DNA from: Paralichthys olivaceus
Taxonomy: Eukaryota; Chordata; Actinopteri; Pleuronectiformes; Paralichthyidae
Direction of reading: 5' to 3'
Assembly: GCF_024713975.1 (NCBI RefSeq)
Contig: NC_091095.1
Location: 8,137,501-8,201,500 of the forward strand
DNA length: 64,000 bases
Shown here piece after piece: positions 13,296 through 50,400 of the stretch. The position numbers were made by a program, and so were the translations under genes. A model generated the notes under the pieces. It searched no databases. It had not been told where the DNA came from and was given only the letters and a program-made list of their open reading frames with translations. The stretch's first letter is position 1; each line of letters starts with the position of its first letter.

Positions 13296-16200
13296 TGACA
13301 AGAACAAGAGTCTCAAGTAACATATCCATAGTGATTTTAATTTTCAGCATATTTAAAACTAACAGATTATATTTAAATTTTGTGTAAGTAAAGTTTTTAT
13401 TTCTATTTTTTATATATTCATTCATGTGTGTGATACTATATAATATATAAAATATCTTTTTGAGTAATCAGATTTGTCTCTGATACTTGATTTCATGATA
13501 AATGTATTAATTTTGAATAAAGTGAATGTTCCAGTTTATATTTTAATAAGGAGCCAAATTCCTGTGGAACATTCACGACAAGACCTGAGGTCACATTGAG
13601 TCAAAAACCAATCAGCAGCCTGTCAGATACTCCGGGTTCTCTACCCTTATGAGATTCATGTTAACTAAATTATCTTATAACTGCTACTTCTCTTTGTCAT
13701 TGCAGTATATGTTTGATTTGTAATAACGTCTTTTTTTAAGGGCGTTGTCCTCCACATTTTGCAGCTTTTTAGTCATTTGGAAAATGATGCTTCGGCTGAA
13801 AAGCTGATGAAACAAACTAGACATAGTTGATTTAGCATTTTATCAAACGATCACATTGGCTCTGTGACAAATTCAGAACCTTGTGGTTACTCTTGACCTG
13901 TATTTCTTGGCATTTGCGCGCTATCTACTGGTGAGAGGTGGCACAAACCCACAGAGCTTTCCTGATACCAGTCAATCTGTCATTTAGCATTTTTAGAAAC
14001 AACCGGAAAATGAGGTGCTGACATTCACCAGACAGTGTTTACAACCACAAAGAATCATGTTTTATCAGGGATTTGTTTTTGAATCGAATATTTTGTGTGA
14101 TCGCTGTTACATGTTTAACACATTTTTCTTTGCTTTGTAGTTTTGACATGTTTTAGAATGGGATATAGCAGCATAGCTTATTCTTCTGTGTCATATTAAC
14201 ATCACACCAGTGAACCCATCACTGCACCGGTTGACATGTTAATATACATCACAATAATCAATAATCAAACATCTATCTGCAGTGCCCAGCCCAGTTTATT
14301 TTTGAAATATTAACATGTTAACATCTTTGGTTCATTCTATCTTTTAAAGGGCAACTAGCCTTTTCACCTCCGTCATTTCACATGTGGATGGCCAACAGGA
14401 AAATAAACTTTCATACTTTCTGTACATTTTACCTAATATATCTGCACTTCAATGCAGGACTTGTATGACTGTTATATTTATGTAATGTGGTATTACTACT
14501 TTAAGTCAGGTAGTAGATCTGTGAACTTCTTCCTGATATTTATAAATATCCACTAAAGACCATATTTACAGACATGAAGTATTCCAGTATTTGAAGTAAA
14601 AAGTACACAGTGAAATGAGAGAAAAAAAGATCTTGAATCCTTTAATAGAAGCAGTGATACCTATAAATACTGTAGATACTATTGCACACATTATTATATA
14701 CACACAGAAGTTACAGTTGAGTGTAAAAAGCTTTTGTTTTTTTTATGTTGGCACAATTCAATTATGTGAGTTCATTATTTACAGCAGTACTACGTCTACA
14801 AGTTCATCTCAACGAGTTTACAGTACACAGAAAATGACACCATGTGAAATTACTACATGACATTCAGAGTGAGAAATTCAAAGCCTGAGAAGTTGAGAAC
14901 AAATGCACAAACTTTGGTTGTTGACAAAATGCACCAATAAGTCAAGTTTTCTTGCACTGCAGATGGCAGCATAAAAAGTAATTTGGGATAAGAATTTTTT
15001 TTTTTTTTTAAATAACCTGGATAGATCTTTCCTAAATCCAGTCGAGTATAAATGTATAAATATCTATATACACAGAAGAAAACATGTGTACATAAGGCAG
15101 AAGTGTTCTCTGTTCACACAGAGATGACTCAGAGTCAAAACTCTGAAGGTTTTTACCATCAAAACACCTTGAATGTGGTTATTTCAGTTGAATTAATATA
15201 ATTGGAACATACCTTCTAAAGTAGGTACATACAGCATAGCTTCACACTACATTATCAGCTCTTAAGAGCGGGAAGTTGTGTGTTTAAATGTAAACTGAGT
15301 AAATGTGCATGATGTAAAAATCCATCAGTAATTCTAGAAGTACAGTTCCTCATCTTTACTATATGAACGGAGTATTAGGGCCATATTGAAGAAGACGTTA
15401 CTGAGTGTTTGAGAAAAATGTTGCAATTAAATGTCCTAATATTGTTCGCCAGAGTTTTACACTTTCTGGATCCAAAATCTTGAGAATCGATCTCATTGTT
15501 TCTTGAGAAACTACAAAACATTTCCTCCTCCACAAAAGTGACAATTTCCTCCAAGTCTGTGTTCTTTCTTTGGAACAGACAGTTTCTTACAAAATAAGTC
15601 CTGATACCTATAATAATGTGTATTTAGTTATTTGTGAAACCTTTATACGGAAGTATTACTTAATAAGATGCTGCACATTCCTCATTTTAACACCAGCGAT
15701 ATCTTCTGATATTCCCCCTCTACAATGACACATAGCACAAGATTACAACTTTGCAGTTACAGCTGTCTGTCTTGAATATCATTTTATGTTACACTTATTA
15801 TGCACTTATTTGATCAATATTGACACTTTGTTTAAATAAAAAGTAAGCATACGCCTCAGATGATAACTGTAAAATGTAGCGATGTGTACCAGGGAATAAA
15901 AAGCTATCAGAGAAAGATAAAAATAATTTTAGACATCCCCTAAAGCACACCCTGAAGTAATCGTACCCAAAGAGCAAATTTTCTACTTTAAATAAAACAT
16001 GATTTTAAAAGAGAATCAGTTTACATACCACGATTATTAAAGTCTGTTATTTTACAAACTTGATGACAGACATTTATTTACCTACGATTATGTGTGATGA
16101 GTCTGTGCATATAGAGACGATAGATATTCATGCTTCTTACTTCACTACTTACAAATCCGACAGGCTAATCCAGTGATGCAGCAGAGCTCTTCCTCTGCCT

Positions 16201-16395
16201 GAGCACCTTTACACACCGTCCGACATTACTGGCCCTGCAGTGCCCAACAGAGCTGAGACTTCACACAGTAGAAATTGGTTCTGAGTAAACTCTCAATTAA
16301 TTATTTTTTCATAGTCATTATTTGCTTTTATGAAATTGTGCATACTTGCAATGAATATTAAATATGAGCTCACAAGAAAGTTCTAACCAAACATT

Positions 16396-16445
16396 GGGGG
16401 GGGGGGGGGGGGGGGGTGCCACAGTTACTATGGAAACATAGTAAC
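16396..16445. repeat. G21 homopolymer followed by a 9-bp hairpin
   Basis: There are 21 consecutive G residues (16396-16416). Seven bases later comes GTTACTATG, a GAAA loop and the exact complement CATAGTAAC (16424-16445). The homopolymer length may carry assembly or sequencing error. Confidence 0.85.
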
Positions 16446-16899
16446 GTGAACATGATGCATTCTGGGAACTTAGCTTGAATTGATGGAAAATTCAGTAAAT
16501 GACACTCTTCTTGTTAAGGCATGATTTTACTGCATGTCCCACTTTGTCTCAAGTTGTATCAGACTGATATTAGTAATACCACGGTGAATCGTAGCACCAC
16601 GGCACGTAAACAGAAAAAACTATCTGAGAGAAGAGGCAGGCATCAGCTCAACGTCACTCTTACGTTCTGAAAATGTGACTCTTTGCTAGAATCACAGACT
16701 TTCCTTTCTGTCACCTCCTTTGTTGCTGTTTCTGTGCAAGTGAGCATGTTTTCCTAATGTTTTTAAAGACATGAGTCATTGCAGCAGCCAAACCGTGATT
16801 CATTGATCCCAAATTCTGACACTTCTTTAAAATTCTGCTGTAGATTATCACATTGTCCTGATGTTATGAACAATTCATCGTTATATGTGTATATATATA

Positions 16900-18113
16900 T
16901 TATGGCATGCCATTCAGGAAATTAAACCTTTGAATATATTGAATGAAACTTTGAATATACTGAATGAAACTTTGAATATATTGACTGAAGTCTGAATATA
17001 TTGACTGAAGTCTGAATATATTGAATGACGTCAGACTTCACCGCAGTGCCTGCGGCCATCTTGTGTAACGTGTGGAAGCTATGGCTAAAAGTGAATGACA
17101 ATGAGTTAGTCCGCTCACAATCTCGTTGCAGCAATATTAAACTATGAGTACATCATTAACACACTGGCGAATGCGTGTACGGGCCAAAATCCCCCAAAGC
17201 TGTGTCGCGGATCATCAAATACGTTTAATACTAAACTAAATGTTCAGCCTGCATTGGTCTATGAATGTGGGTTATTCTTATTGTATCTAAACAAATTATG
17301 ATGAGCTTCTCTTTCAGTTCACGAAATCCCTGTAGCCGCAGCAGCTTCTCCAGTGCCGGAGAAGTCAGAGTGCAGTGCCATTACGCACGGCCATTCACTG
17401 TGTTTTACCTTCATTAAATCACCTGAAAACTATATCAAGCTAACCATACAGTGTCTTGGGCCCTTTCTTGTGTACGGGTGGAGATTGTACACTGGGTGTT
17501 GTAGGGCACTCCTGTGAGGTTGAAGACATGCTGAGGTTGGCCTGATAAACAGCTGCCTGTTGTAGTAGGTCTGCCACGATTAAAAAGGGAGCGAACTTCC
17601 TTGTCAGAATAACGGCATTAGGCGGGGGTATCGAGGGGGGATTTTGGCCCGTACACGCATTCGCCAGTGTGTTACTGATGTCCTCATAGTTCAATATTGC
17701 TGCAACGAGATTGTGAGCGGACTAACTCATTGTCACTCACTTTTAGCTATAGCATCCACACGTTACACAAGATGGCTGCAGGCACTGCAACAGTCAAGTT
17801 TCATTCCATATATTCAAGGTTTCATTCCATATATTCAAGGTTCACTCCATATATTCAAAGTTTCATTCCATATATTCAAGGTTCATTCCATATATTCAAG
17901 GTTCACTCCATATATTCAAAGTTTCATTCCATATATTCAAGGTTCATTCCATATATTCAAGGTTTACTCCATATATTTAAAGTTTCATTCCATATATTCA
18001 AGGTTCATTCCATATATTCAAGGTTTACTCCATATATTTAAAGGTTCATTCAGTATATTCAAAGTTTCATTCAATATATTCAAAGGTTTAATTTCCTGAA
18101 TGGCATGCCATAA
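16900..18113. mobile_element. non-autonomous DNA transposon-like element with long inverted arms
   Basis: Both ends carry TTATGGCATGCCATTCAGG and its complement, and the complementarity continues inwards for about 295 bp on the left (16900-17195). The right arm runs from about 17635 to 18113. The arms share an ATTGTGAGCGGACTAACTCA-type segment and a GTACACGCATTCGCCAGTGT-type segment in inverted order. Both ends abut TA-repeat DNA, suggesting insertion at a TA or AT site. The right arm is longer because a 20-21 bp unit is amplified in it. The roughly 440-bp centre has a different composition. One minus-strand frame (about 17440-17694, with an internal Met-Ser-Ser-Thr) is open across the centre but matches no transposase I know. 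Confidence 0.8.
17799..18088. repeat. minisatellite of about 14 units of 20-21 bp
   Basis: Tandem copies of TTCATTCCATATATTCAAGG and variants (TTCACTCC..., TTTACTCC...) occur in a repeating three-unit order, giving a higher-order period near 62 bp. Inverted relatives (about five units, reading GAATATATTGAATGAAAC) lie in the left arm at 16,930-17,030. Open frames through this block are an artefact of the repeat. Confidence 0.9.
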
Positions 18114-18283
18114 TATATATATATATATATATTATTACAGGTATTTTAAATATTTGGGAAATAAGGTAAATGAATTTACCTTCTTGTGTTGTGTGGAACC
18201 AGTAGTTCATTTTTCTTAAAGAGAATAAATTCATGATGCCATGAATTACAGCAGAATTACACTAGAAAACAAAAATGTTAACA

Positions 18284-18523
18284 TCATAGACAGTATGTAA
18301 ATAAGGACGATAAATATGGTGACTGCTCGCCACCTGGTGGCTGGCTGCAAGATAGATCATCGACCCCCACCTCACCCATGTTATCAGATGGGACAAGGAC
18401 CCATCTAAAAAGTCAAAGTTAACATCAAATACATTTAGCCAAAGATGATTTCTGTCATTTTCTTCATTTCTGGATTGTGCAAGAAGGCGGAGATGAGGCG
18501 TCCATCTTTATACACAGTCTATG
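18284..18523. mobile_element. fish MITE-like repeat with imperfect inverted ends
   Basis: The right end reads CCATCTTTATACACAGTCTATG. Its complement (CATAGACTGTGTATAAAGATGG) resembles the left end CATAGACAGTATGTAAATAAGG. CATAGACTGTATATAAAGATGGAC-type ends are very abundant in teleost genomes. No coding capacity is present. Confidence 0.65.
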
Positions 18524-18730
18524 TTTAGGATATATACATACAGGTGTCAATGAAGTATTGATCTGTTTGTCGATCAAATTAATACAAAGAAATGACTCCA
18601 GAAACCAGACCATCCAGAATTCAGCTCTGTTTGTGGACATTACACAGACGTTGCAAACAAACTGCACACCTCATCTACATCACCCGCCTGTAGCAGAGCC
18701 ATGGAGAGGGAACAGGGCGCGGTCCTGGTC

Positions 18731-22822
<4,092 letters not shown>

Positions 22823-23117
22823 CTTACTGCAGCGGAAACACGCGGACAGAGCGGGTCACTGAGAGGACGTGTTCAAAATAAACAGAGTTCAAGACAAACG
22901 TTACAGATCACACAGCTTAGCAGCTAACAGCTAACAGCTCACAGGCTCCTCCCACCACTGACACAGACAACAGGAAGAGTCAGCGTCATCACTCCGTCTC
23001 CAAACGATGACACCTGCACAGATGTTACACATCCAACACATCCGGTCATTTAAAATGTTCAACCTTCATTTTATTTCACTTAATCAAAGGCAGCAAGACC
23101 CGTTCAGTGCAGTTCAG
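22823..23117. promoter_or_regulatory. r3hdm4 5' end and upstream region
   Basis: Immediately upstream of the r3hdm4 start codon the sequence becomes richer in GC and CpG (about 22,680-22,870). This is consistent with a housekeeping-type promoter and 5' UTR. I see no TATA box at a useful distance and no other motif I would defend. Confidence 0.4.
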
Positions 23118-23212
23118 TTTAGATAAGATAAGATAAGATATGATAAGGCAAGTTTAGCTTAGTTTAGTTAAGATAAGATAAAATAAGATAGAATAAGATT
23201 AGACAAGTTAAG
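23118..23212. repeat. degenerate GATAA pentamer repeat
   Basis: About 95 bp of imperfect AGATA/GATAA and GTTTA units lie directly left of the TTAA-bounded element. Confidence 0.75.
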
Positions 23213-23586
23213 TTAAAGGTACAGTGTGTAGAATTTAGTAACATCTAGTGTTGAAACTGCATGTTGCAGCTGAACACCCCTCACCTCACCCTCTCCTTCC
23301 AAACATGGAAAAGAACCTGTGGCAGCTTCAGTTGTCATAAAAACTCAAAAGGTGTTTAGTTTGTTCAGTCTGCACTAATGTAAAAAACATGGCGGCCTCC
23401 CTAGAGAGGACCCCCTCGATGTAAATATAAAGTATTTCAATATAAAGGATCTTTTCTGGGGTACAGAAAATAACAATTCATATAATTTAGATGAAACGAA
23501 TGAGTGAAAACATCATGAGGATTATTCTACATTAAATTTCTGCCAATAGTTCAATTTCACCTAAATCTTACACACTGGACCTTTAA
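23213..23586. mobile_element. 374-bp non-autonomous element with inverted ends, bounded by TTAA
   Basis: The left end reads TTAAAGGTACAGTGTGTAGA. The right end, reverse-complemented, reads TTAAAGGTCCAGTGTGTAAG, so the terminal inverted repeats match over more than 20 bp with a few differences. TTAA at both edges could be the target duplication (piggyBac or Kolobok style) or part of the repeat. The interior, including an AAAAACATGGCGGCCTCC segment, is non-coding and of a kind highly repeated in percomorph fish. It lies 289 bp upstream of the start of the unknown plus-strand gene and may contribute to its regulatory region. Confidence 0.8.
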
Positions 23587-23874
23587 GCATTGATGTAAAA
23601 TCTAAAATAACATCATCTAAAAAAATGTCCACTCGTGCACTCAGTGACTGGAGTTTGTGTGCATGTTACCATAACAGCCAGTTTAATAGGCTGCCACCTC
23701 TGATTGTTCTGAGCTTCTCTCACTGCTGCTGCACTGAAAAGGAGCCGAGGCGTTGCTGGCACTAAAACTAAATCCTGTTGAGTCTGAACAGTATTTTTAG
23801 AAGATCCTTTTTTTGGGAGATGATTGGACGACATCAGAGAAGATTCCCTGAGGTGGTTTCATCCAGATTCTGTG

Positions 23875-25675
23875 ATGGGGAAAGAAATGAAAACAGTAAG
23901 ACTGGAAAAGTACAAAGCAGACACACCTCCGATCATCGTGGGTGAAGTGAAGACATCACTTCCCAGGATGAGAGATGTGAAGTCTAAGGAGAGGATTAAG
24001 AAAGTTACCACATCAAACAAGGGCACGACTACATGTGAGACATCAGGGAATGTAATGAAGCTTTGTGTCAACTTAATGCCTGTTTTAGCTGCAGCCAGGG
24101 AGCTAGTAGATGAGGAGGAGGAGGAGGAGAAAGAGGAAGAAACCAGCTGCACAAGGGCAGAGGATCCAAAAACCAGCGATACACAAGATCCATCTATCAC
24201 TAAATCAAAGCAACAAACATTCAACACAAGCGATTCTAACGCAGGATTAACCAGTGAGAGCAAACACTCTCTAAATCCTCTGTTTGTGCTGCCTCCTATA
24301 ACTGAACCTGCACCAGCTCCTGAGTGTTGTGACCATCACAGGACCAAGAGGTTTCCCACACCTCTGCCTCCCATCGGTTCATCTGAGAAAACAACCACCA
24401 GCACCCCTCCGAGCTGCACAGGTGAAGCCTGTGGAGGTGACACAGCAGCTACAGGACAGGCGTCAGACAGCAGGCCCTGGATAGATAACGTCCTGCTCTC
24501 CAACAGTGTGAGTTAAACTACACCAAGTCAATTTTAAACCTGAGTGTTGATGGGTTTGCTCTGGGAAAAGTGTCACATTTTCTGATAAAGTGAGATTTAT
24601 ATGACTCTCTGCTGGCAGCCATGAGAATCTTGATCAACACTCAACATCAACAGGAAATGTTGAAGTCAAAGTTTTGCACAAGAGACATTTCTAAAGCCAG
24701 AAATTACAGCAACTTCCTGGAAAAAACATTGATTCACTGAAAGGGTTATATTATACAACAATACAGTAAAATACAAATGAAATGTCCTGTACTTTGAGTA
24801 TTAAAACACATATTGAGGCATATTTCATTTTTCAATCTAAAAAAAGTCTAAAAGGTGATAAAATAGTACGATTAAAAAGGGTTACAGAGGTTAAAATGAA
24901 AAATTTGAAAGAATAAATACCACCAGCATCACTGTATTAGAAGTACATAAGCATTACTTTAACTTGAAAAAATATTTGTGTTTTTTTAAACACATTTAGT
25001 CACAAATGAAAATTTTACACAATAAAAGTAATAAAACAATAAAGAGATTAGAATAATCTAAAACAACAATTGAGTCCTTTCTGAGCAAAAAAACTTAGCA
25101 ATGATTTGACTTTTTTCTCAGAGATCAGCTGAGTTTCGTCTTCCTGACATCTCCCTGTCCAGTCTGGAGGCTCTGCTGCAGACTGTCACGCAGAAACTGG
25201 CGAGGAAGAGGAGAGGATTGGGTGATGAAGAAGAACGATGCAGACGAGTCCAGTCTGATCACCTCCACACGACTGTTAGTGAACAATGTTTGAGAGAGAA
25301 TACGGTCGGGCAGCAGATCGACGCAGGGTAAAACGCAGCCTATATCGTGGCGTACGACATGGTCGATTCTTTTTGACATTTTGTTTTTCATCAGTAACAG
25401 TTAAGATTTTGATGCATTCTCAACAGTTACTGAGGAATTATGCTACATGGACTAAAACCGTCCCCATTAAATGGTTATAAGCTGCTTTTACAGTGAACAC
25501 TGAGCAGGAGACTTTATAATCAAATGTCATTTTTCTCTCTTTAAACAGTGGATCAGCATCAGAGACATCAGTGATTGGACACAGAGTGAACAGACAGAGG
25601 AGGCTCCCTCCTCAACCCACACTCATCCTCACTATGACGAAGAAAAACCTCCCCACTTACACCATGATGCAGTGA
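23875..25675 (+). CDS. uncharacterised three-exon protein, 321 aa
   Basis: Exons 23875-24507, 25122-25327 and 25549-25675 have GT-AG borders (AGT then GTGAGT; TTTTTTCTCAG; GG then GTAAAA; TTTAAACAG) and phases that join in frame to 321 codons ending in TGA. The ATG at 23875 is the first in this frame, with an in-frame TGA about 50 bp upstream. An alternative acceptor at about 23,837, after a T-rich tract, could bring in an upstream exon. The N-terminus is basic with VGEVKTSLPRM, followed by an acidic run of Glu (about residues 79-91), then Pro-rich PLPPI-type motifs, then a predicted helical segment LSSLEALLQTVTQKLARKRR in exon 2. The basic C-terminus ends LPTYTMMQ. I see no signal peptide, membrane segment or known catalytic domain. 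The gene converges on abca7 and is divergent from r3hdm4. Its identity is unknown. Confidence 0.65.
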
Positions 25676-27066
25676 ACTGGACTCACAACATACGACAGTG
25701 TTTTTAAAAAAACAATACAGGAAACAATATAGGTTTTATTTTCCTTCAAGACAAAACATTCACAACACAAGCATACCTGTTGTTTGTCTACACTAGTATA
25801 TTCTCGCTATATAATGTACATCTTACAGTAGATAATCCTAAACTACAATTCAAGTAGAACTGTTCAAGCTTCATATGTTTAAAGTACATTTGGTTTGTAA
25901 AGACTTTCATTTCAAAATGAGGCAAACACCATTAAAAGTTTGCATAATTTCAGCCTTTTAAATACATTTTAACTTAATGGAACAGTTTGAATTTTGGAAT
26001 GAAAGCCTTCAGATATACGTAATGTTTGTCTCATGCCGATACTGTTAAATAAATGTAACAGTGCAGTAACAACCTGCTTTAGACATTCAGTTTTCTTTTT
26101 TTTGATAGAAAAAAGTAAAATAAATTAAAACAACCTTAAAAAAAGGATTAAAAAATAACCGTTGACCAAAGGCATGTTGCTGTTGTGTCTGGTGTTTACA
26201 GCTCAGACTGAACGCTAATGTTAAGTCTTTGATTTATTAAACTTGATTCTTTTTTTTACTTTGGATCAATTGTTAAATAAATTTTTGAAAATATTGTAAT
26301 ATCTTATTAGAATTAATGAGGTTTCCCAACACTGTTACCTGATGACAATCACATGAAACAAATTAAAAAGAAATTGGACAAATGAAAACCTTGATTAACA
26401 AAACAATAACATTTGTATATTTTTTCATTAAATATCAAGAGTGAGCAGACAGCATCCCCTCCACATAAGCAATTCTGTATATTCTTCAGAAAGAATTTAC
26501 AACCATGTAAATACCTTCTGGTATATAAAACAATCTTAATAATTACATTTACTTAAGCTTCTGTTTGAGTGTCTGCAGCATTTTTATCTTTTTTAAAGTG
26601 CATTCTCAAAAATAAAGGTCAGATTGTAAGAGGTATTAAGACGAAGCCCTGAGGAACGCCATTGGTTTTTTTGAACCTTGCATAATATTCATTCAGGATC
26701 AAAATATTTTAAATACTTTGGACTGATGAGACTGACACAGAAAGAGAAGACACAGTGTAAGATTCATGAGCCTGAAGAAAGAGTGTAAAGCCACTGATCT
26801 GTTAACGGGAGAACAAGGCACCAAAGCCATTATTAGGAAACAATAACTTTTGGTTCTGTCAGGAGGCCGAAGATACATTTAAATAAACTGAGTCACTTTC
26901 ACCGATTGAAGACCGTTCAGTTCCGTTCCGTTCAGTTCAGTTCAGTTGTCTTTTGTTGCAGACCCAGATTGCTGCCAACACTGAAAAACATTCAAATGAA
27001 CATAATGTTTTTTGTCTATAGTTGGTCCTTTCAAACTGCCTCCTCTGCTCGTGTTAACCAGTAACT
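25676..27066. other. convergent 3' region between unknown gene and abca7
   Basis: AT-rich sequence without exons. It should contain the 3' UTR of the plus-strand gene on the left and of abca7 on the right. A plus-strand AATAAA-type signal occurs near 26,048, and a minus-strand AATAAA (TTTATT at 26,233-26,238) lies about 830 bp past the abca7 stop; either could be used. A small TTCAG/TTCCG pentamer repeat lies at about 26,919-26,947. Confidence 0.45.
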
Positions 27067-48713
<21,647 letters not shown>

Positions 48714-49877
48714 GGCTCTGGACAGCTACCTGAGCATGATGTGATCCTGGAAAACACAAAATGTGGTATATTTTATACCATATTATACAAACAATATAAA
48801 CATACTGTAACATGATTGCACAGAGATGATAATGGGGCTGCGAAGATATAAAAATAAGTATTTCACAATTAGCTAAACCCAAGTGAGTTTATTGTGTAGT
48901 CCCAGTGTTACTTGGTATACTGTATACTTGGTACAGGACTGGTTGTACTTTTCTTTTTCTTCTGATTAAAATGAATCTAATATTAGTGACGACTGTAGTG
49001 AACTGCACCTGACCTTTCTCCTGCAAAAGATAAAACTGAGGCTGAGTACAGCTGAGCTCAATCTTTAGCTGAATAGATACATTTGTATAACTTTTCCATA
49101 TTAGAGAAAGTGAACCCCCCTATGTGCGGCAGATCAAATGGGTTGATGTTGTATTTATTGTGAGAGAGGGTTGTTTTCCGTGCCCGCTGTGATCTGCTGA
49201 AGGCGGACAATCCCCTGCTTTATCCTGAAATCCTCCTGATCCTAACAGCTTACCTGTGCACCTCTGAGACACTCACTTTTGCTCTGTGAATGTGAACGCC
49301 TGATGGCATCTTCCTTGTGTTTGTGCTGAAGTAAATAGTCTCAGGATCCAGATAATGATTTGTGCCAGGTTGCAATGAATGATCAGGCTAATTCCCCTCC
49401 ATCTGAGACACTGTGTAGCCTCAGGTAGTTTTCTGCCTTCATCTGTATAAATTTCAACACTTTGCAGATGTCTGTGACTAAGTGTTGCCACGTGTTTGTA
49501 ACGTCTGTATTTTCATTTTTTTCAATCTATTTTGTCTATGCTAATTAATTTCATTCAAATATTTCTCTATTCTGAGGCTTTTGTGAAGGTTTAAAGTAGG
49601 AAAATATGGGATATTATTGCAATGGGATATATTTGTCAGCCGATGTAGTTAGTTTAACTTAGCATCTAGAGAAGGGCAATAAACCAACATCTACATAAAA
49701 CTTTTCATCAATAGCAACGTAACAAAAGTCCAATATATCGACAAATTGTGCATATAACACACAATTTAAATAGAAAATAAAATAGAAAAATAAATAATAA
49801 TGAATAAAAACTATATTTGTGATGTCCAACCATAGAAACGACCCATTCAAACAAAATGTAAAGTAAATGCATAACAT

Positions 49878-49910
49878 ATATATGTATACATATATATATA
49901 TATATATATC
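49878..49910. repeat. TA microsatellite
   Basis: About 30 bp of ATATATGTATACATATAT-type alternating sequence in abca7 intron 1. Confidence 0.85.
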
Positions 49911-50157
49911 ACTAATCCACCAATATCGCTGCTTCACTTCAATATCACCTTTTACAAAAGAGTGGAATAAAACAAGTGAACCACGCGGGGAAGAGGAACA
50001 AGCTAACACCCAGCGTTAGCGTCGCATCAGCACACAGCTTCCTGCCTCTGGCGTGTTGCAGACCGGGGCTGTTCCTGAGGAAGCGGGGCCTCTTTTAAAT
50101 AAGATGAATAAACCGTGATGAAGCGCGGAGCCTCGTGAGACTGTGGTGAATCATTAC

Positions 50158-50400
50158 CTTGGTGTCTGACCGGCGGTAAACCTCCTCCTCTCAGCGGGGA
50201 CGACACGTAAACAGCCGCTCGCTCGTCACTGACTCCGTCGGGTCGTGACAGCAGGTGGAAGCTGAGGCAAGGCCCGCCCGCTTCGCACGCTGATTGGCTA
50301 CGGTGCATTCCAGGGGCGGGGGAATAAAGGAAGCCGGTGTCGAATCTGATTGGTTGTTTTCTATGTTTTGGTAAAAGTCGACAGCTGATTGGTCAGGCTT
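50158..50400 (-). promoter_or_regulatory. abca7: abca7 non-coding exon 1 and promoter
   Basis: The 5' UTR exon ends at 50158 with donor AAG followed by GTAATGAT and splices to the acceptor at 48746, just before the start codon. Upstream (higher coordinates) are a GC box GGGGCGGGGG at 50313-50322 and three CCAAT boxes on the minus strand (complement ATTGG at 50293-50297, 50349-50353, 50388-50392). No TATA box is evident. Local CpG content is high. The exact transcription start cannot be read from sequence. Confidence 0.65.

Larger units (their letters stand above)
9906..16899. other. intergenic, no gene seen
   Basis: No exon chains or conserved domains were found. The stretch contains GAAGAA/GA-rich low complexity near 10.02-10.06 kb, a pair of direct repeats near 10.2 and 10.5 kb, an L2-type LINE 3' fragment near 13 kb and a long poly-G tract near 16.4 kb. 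The longest open frame (10,120-10,446) has hydrophobic AT-rich composition and part of it lies inside a direct repeat, so I do not call it a gene. Confidence 0.6.

Noticed and set aside
17799..18088. CRISPR-like array
   Set aside because: Units are contiguous without spacers, in a vertebrate genome, inside a transposon arm.
17644..18099. Long plus-strand open frames with repeated PYIQG / HIFKV / SIYSRF wording
   Set aside because: They are translations of the 20-21 bp minisatellite in three frames, not a protein.
23859..24263. Minus-strand open frame with Ser runs opposite the unknown gene
   Set aside because: It is the antisense shadow of the Glu-rich exon; the plus strand has the start, splice sites and stop.
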